Origin: Nitrososphaerales archaeon
Lineage (GTDB): Archaea > Thermoproteota > Nitrososphaeria > Nitrososphaerales > Gagatemarchaeaceae
DNA: 41,248 bases
Assembly: GCA_030038365.1 (NCBI GenBank)
Contig: JASHPA010000015.1
Coordinates: 1 to 41,248 of the forward strand
Reading direction: 5' to 3'
The first letter of the stretch is position 1. Each line of letters starts with the position of its first letter. The notes under the pieces are model-generated. The model had not been told where the DNA came from and ran no database searches. It was given only the letters and a program-made list of their open reading frames with translations. Both the position numbers and the translations under genes were made by a program. Positions 38,037 through 41,248 of this stretch are shown in pieces.

Positions 38037-38752
38037 CAAGAAGGCGAACCCAGGAAAGGGCTGCCGCATACGCCATAGAGCTGGTACACGTCAGGAAAGT
38101 CTACGGTCATAACTTCCAAACCCGCAAAGAAGTATTCCTTGACGTGAGTCTCCGCGCAGTTCCCGGAGAGTTTATCGCGATTTCCGGGCCCATCGGCTGC
38201 GGAAAAACTACGCTTGTCAACCTGATAGCTGGTCTCGACAGACCCAACACTGGTCTAATCAGGGTTCAGGGTGTCGAGACGACGAGACTCACAGATGATC
38301 AATTCGCAGAACTGAGATCCATGACAATCGGATTGGTCCCACAGGTCCAAAGTCTCTTGGACGACCTGACGGTCTTCGAGAACGTAGAGGTCCCTCTCTA
38401 CTTTCTGGCCCAAAGCAAACAGAAGCTCGACGGACGGTCCCGAAGGGACCGGGTAGAGGAGACGCTGAAGAGAATGGGGCTGCTCTCTGATGCCCGAAGG
38501 AAGGTAGGAGCGCTGAGCGTCGGCGAGAGGCAAATGATAGCGATTGCGAGGGCGCTCGTCACAGATCCTCCGATTCTGCTCATGGACGAGCCAACCGAAT
38601 CATTGGATCCGGTGATGTCCGATATGGTGCTGGAGCTGCTGAGAGGAGACAACATGACGAGAGGAAGAACTGTCGTCGTCACGTCGCACGACAAGAACCT
38701 CTCTAGCATGGCGAGTAGAACCATAAGGCTGAAGAAGCGCTTGGCGCCTTGA
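38018..38752 (+). CDS. FtsE/LolD-like ABC transporter ATPase
   Basis: Walker A GPIGCGKTT, signature LSVGERQMIAIARAL, Walker B ILLMDEPTESLD, H-loop TSHD; overlaps permease by 19 nt. Confidence 0.92.
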   Translation: MEQVGLTRRRTQERAAAYAIELVHVRKVYGHNFQTRKEVFLDVSLRAVPGEFIAISGPIGCGKTTLVNLIAGLDRPNTGLIRVQGVETTRLTDDQFAELRSMTIGLVPQVQSLLDDLTVFENVEVPLYFLAQSKQKLDGRSRRDRVEETLKRMGLLSDARRKVGALSVGERQMIAIARALVTDPPILLMDEPTESLDPVMSDMVLELLRGDNMTRGRTVVVTSHDKNLSSMASRTIRLKKRLAP

Positions 38753-39013
38753 ACTAAGGCGCCAACCAACATACAGAAGGAAGGGAGGGTACAGTCACGC
38801 GGTGGACACGGTACGTTCTGGCGCGATTGCTCTCAATTCTATAGTCATATCGCCACCACAAGAGCATTGGGCTCCCCGCAGGTGCCAGCTTTGATGAGAA
38901 GTGACATTCAAAAATTGTTATCAACATATTTAGGCTCGGAGGTCGCATATTTTCCCGACCCAACGCATATAATCTAATCTTTCGCAGACACAAGAGCTGG
39001 GTGCTTAGAAGCT

Positions 39014-39439
39014 ACGCCAAACGAGCTTTCTGGTGACGACATCACACACCTCTTCACGCCGCAGGAGGCCTCGAGGTTGCTGCCCGATGTCAAAATCAAA
39101 CTCAAGGAAATAATGGAGAGGAAGAAGGTGGCTGATATCCTGAAGAGCGACATCGAGCGCTATGCGCTGGTGGGCTTCGATACACCTGAGCTCACAGAAA
39201 AGAACCAGGAGCTGGAGACGGTGGTCAAGGATCTTATGTCCAGGGTGTCCGAGCTCGAGGACCTTGGTCTCAGGATACGCGACATCGACACAGGCCTCGT
39301 CGACTTCCCCGCGATGCGGTTCGGGACCACGGTCTTTCTATGCTGGCGGTATGGAGAATCTGCCATCGAATACTGGCACGCCTCAAATGAGGGCTTCAAC
39401 GGAAGGAAGTCGCTGAACGCCCAGATAATATCGCCGTAA
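39014..39439 (+). CDS. DUF2203-family protein; likely start at ACG 39014
   Basis: HLFTPQEASRLLPDV...LEDLGLRIRDIDTGLVDFPAMRFGTTVFLCWRYGESAIEYWHASNEGFNGRKSL. Confidence 0.82.
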   Translation, partial: TPNELSGDDITHLFTPQEASRLLPDVKIKLKEIMERKKVADILKSDIERYALVGFDTPELTEKNQELETVVKDLMSRVSELEDLGLRIRDIDTGLVDFPAMRFGTTVFLCWRYGESAIEYWHASNEGFNGRKSLNAQIISP

Positions 39440-39487
39440 ACTCCACTATTGGTTAAGGTTTTGTAGCAGTCGGTAGACGGCTGGTTC

Positions 39488-39964
39488 ATGAAAGCGGAGC
39501 GAGAACTGGCCGAAGGCGATGCCGCCCCCGATTTCACCCTGCCGTCTTCGACGGGCGACAAGGTGAAACTCAGCTCTCTGAAGGGAAAGAACGTGGTCTT
39601 GTACTTCTATCCCAAAGACGACACCCCAGGGTGCACAAAGGAAGCCTGCTCCTTCAGGGACAATCTCCCGAAGTTCCAAAATCTCGACGCCGTCGTCCTG
39701 GGCGTCAGCAAGGACTCCTTTGATTCACACAAGAAGTTCATCGAGAAATACGGGCTCAACTTCACCCTCCTAAGCGACGAGGAGCTGAAGGCGCACAAGC
39801 TCTACGACACGTGGAAGGAGAAGAACATGTATGGAAAGAAGTACTGGGGGACGGAGCGGTCTACCTTCGTCATAGACAAGAACGGGAGGATCAAGAAGAT
39901 ATTCAGGCGCGTCAACGTCGACGGGCACGAGAAAGAGGTTCTAGAAGCTCTGCAGTCGGCGTGA
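39488..39964 (+). CDS. bcp: Peroxiredoxin, BCP/PrxQ type
   Basis: DFTLPSSTGDKVKLSSLKGKNVVLYFYPKDDTPGCTKEACSFRDN. Confidence 0.96.
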   Translation: MKAERELAEGDAAPDFTLPSSTGDKVKLSSLKGKNVVLYFYPKDDTPGCTKEACSFRDNLPKFQNLDAVVLGVSKDSFDSHKKFIEKYGLNFTLLSDEELKAHKLYDTWKEKNMYGKKYWGTERSTFVIDKNGRIKKIFRRVNVDGHEKEVLEALQSA

Positions 39965-39971
39965 CCAACGG

Positions 39972-40685
39972 TTGGGGTCCGTCCTAGCCGGAGCACGGGC
40001 AGGCGCCGTCGCCAGTCTCTACTTCGCCGGCTCGGTCTCGCTGTTCAACCTCCTGTTGCTCTACTCCTTCAAGACCCAGGTCCTCGCCTATCTGGCGCAG
40101 AATTATCCCTCGACTTGCTCCGCCGCCGCGACGTCGTCGTCGACCGGGTCAGCCGAGTCGTGCTTCACCGACATCGTCATCAACGGTGTCGTCACGGCAG
40201 ACTTTCTGAGGGTCGCTGTCATCGGGATGGTCTTCGCACTAGTGATTGGACTGTACTTCGACCAGCTTCCGGGACGGAGCTACCTCAGCCGTGCGCTTCT
40301 GGCGTCGCTGGTGATGCTGATTGGGATGCTCTTCTTGGGGCTCTATGGTCTTGTTATCGACGAGACTCAGGCTCTGCTCATGATACTCTTCCAATCAGGG
40401 TCCGCCTTCCTGTACGCAGCCATCATCGCGCGGCTGTATCGCCACTTCACTCGCGAGATCGAGTTCCAGAATCCTGCCAAATCGGTCAAAGTGTTGGTCG
40501 ATGGACGTGACGTCACCGGGAAGAAGAGGACTTTCACTGTGAACTCCAACCACAAGCTCGAGCTCGGCGGTGACCAGGTCACCTTCAAAGGATGGTCGGT
40601 GAGCGGGGGGCTAACCGTGAAGGAACCCAAGGAACAGAAGACAACGCTCCGGGTCACGGGGGACGGCATCCTGAAGGTCCGATGA
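39972..40685 (+). CDS. Hypothetical membrane protein with C-terminal soluble beta-rich domain
   Basis: About four hydrophobic segments, then KSVKVLVDGRDVTGKKRTFTVNSNHKLELGGDQVTFKGWSV. Confidence 0.65.
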   Translation: MGSVLAGARAGAVASLYFAGSVSLFNLLLLYSFKTQVLAYLAQNYPSTCSAAATSSSTGSAESCFTDIVINGVVTADFLRVAVIGMVFALVIGLYFDQLPGRSYLSRALLASLVMLIGMLFLGLYGLVIDETQALLMILFQSGSAFLYAAIIARLYRHFTREIEFQNPAKSVKVLVDGRDVTGKKRTFTVNSNHKLELGGDQVTFKGWSVSGGLTVKEPKEQKTTLRVTGDGILKVR

Positions 40686-40755
40686 GGCTCGACTTCTGTC
40701 GAACTGCCATTCTCCTTCCGCCGACTGATATATACTAGGGGCCCGGGCAAACCGC

Positions 40756-40911
40756 ATGCTTCGGCTCAGGTTAGAAGTCGATGAAGGTTACTGCCTCAAG
40801 ACTCAGAATCATGTGTCGTCCTGTAACAGTCGCAACCACTCATGCTATCGGTGCGGGATGTATCTCGGAAGATGTGACTGCCCGCGCCTGGGGTCTCCTC
40901 TGGACTACTGA
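40756..40911 (+). CDS. 51-aa Cys-rich putative zinc-binding microprotein (absent from ORF track)
   Basis: MLRLRLEVDEGYCLKTQNHVSSCNSRNHSCYRCGMYLGRCDCPRLGSPLDY; TATA-like atatatac about 25 nt upstream of ATG. Confidence 0.6.
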   Translation: MLRLRLEVDEGYCLKTQNHVSSCNSRNHSCYRCGMYLGRCDCPRLGSPLDY

Positions 40912-41246
40912 GAAGCGCTCTTGTCTTCGACGGCGAAAATCTCCACCAGAGCCCTGGAACCCCTCTTCATGTAGAACCTTGCGGCAATAGCGTTCTGCGC
41001 AGGAAACTCGGCCACAATCATCTCCGCCCCCATGGCCTTGAGCCTCTGCGAAGCCCGTGAGATGATCTCCCTTCCCAGGTCCTTCCTACGCGCTTCCGGC
41101 AGGATGTAAAAGTCCGTGATGGAACCCTCCTTCGCCGGCACGTAGAACAACCTGTCCCTTATCTCTGCCCGGAGCACGCCGACCACCTTGGGACCCCTGG
41201 TCGCGACCAGGACCAGCTTGTCCTCGGAGCCGAGAGAGTCCGAGAG
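40905..41246 (-). CDS. GNAT-family N-acetyltransferase, 5' truncated by window edge
   Basis: ITDFYILPEARRKDLGREIISRASQRLKAMGAEMIVAEFPAQNAIAARFYMKRGS; open to window end. Confidence 0.85.
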   Translation of the reverse strand, partial: LSDSLGSEDKLVLVATRGPKVVGVLRAEIRDRLFYVPAKEGSITDFYILPEARRKDLGREIISRASQRLKAMGAEMIVAEFPAQNAIAARFYMKRGSRALVEIFAVEDKSASQ

Positions 41247-41248
41247 GT

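Noticed and set aside
37196-38119. 307-aa minus-strand ORF opposite cdvA/FtsX-like genes
   Set aside because: Antisense shadow of two genes with recognisable motifs; low-complexity Ser/Thr/Arg composition.
1-41248. CRISPR array, transposon or prophage
   Set aside because: No regularly spaced repeats, cas genes, transposase/integrase motifs or phage structural genes were recognised by reading.

Overview
The window is densely coding and archaeal. TFB, uS10, a Hef-type helicase, a CdvA-like PRC-barrel protein, TATA-box leaderless-type promoters and many small Zn-ribbon proteins suggest a TACK/Thaumarchaeota-related genome; this assignment is inference. Housekeeping and metabolic content includes polyprenyl synthase (partial), two MacB/LolD-type ABC exporters, a DUF255 thioredoxin-domain protein, NAD kinase, homoserine kinase/threonine synthase, acyl-CoA dehydrogenase, CoxG-like protein, dUTPase/dCTP deaminase-like protein, endonuclease III, Lrp/AsnC regulator plus glutamine synthetase, LLM oxidoreductase, a class III cyclase-TolB-TPR protein, a ZnuABC-type metal transporter, HAD phosphatase, epimerases, M20 hydrolase, 3-hydroxyacyl-CoA dehydrogenase, thioesterase, PduO-type adenosyltransferase and peroxiredoxin. 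The observations most worth a second look are: (1) three genes whose evident N-termini extend upstream of any ATG/GTG/TTG and each offer an in-frame ACG exactly 10 nt after a GGAG/GGTG motif, one at a TAACG stop-start junction; (2) a CdvA-like gene followed by an ultra-compact four-TM FtsX-like permease without the usual large extracellular domain and an FtsE/LolD-like ATPase; (3) a tRNA-Ser(UGA) with an apparent 19-nt D-loop insertion; (4) a degenerate duplication at the 3' end of znuA; (5) a 51-aa Cys-rich microprotein missing from the ORF track; (6) related GCAAT/ATTGC palindromes upstream of glnA and of an ABC operon. No CRISPR array, transposase or rRNA was recognised. No database search or folding program was run.
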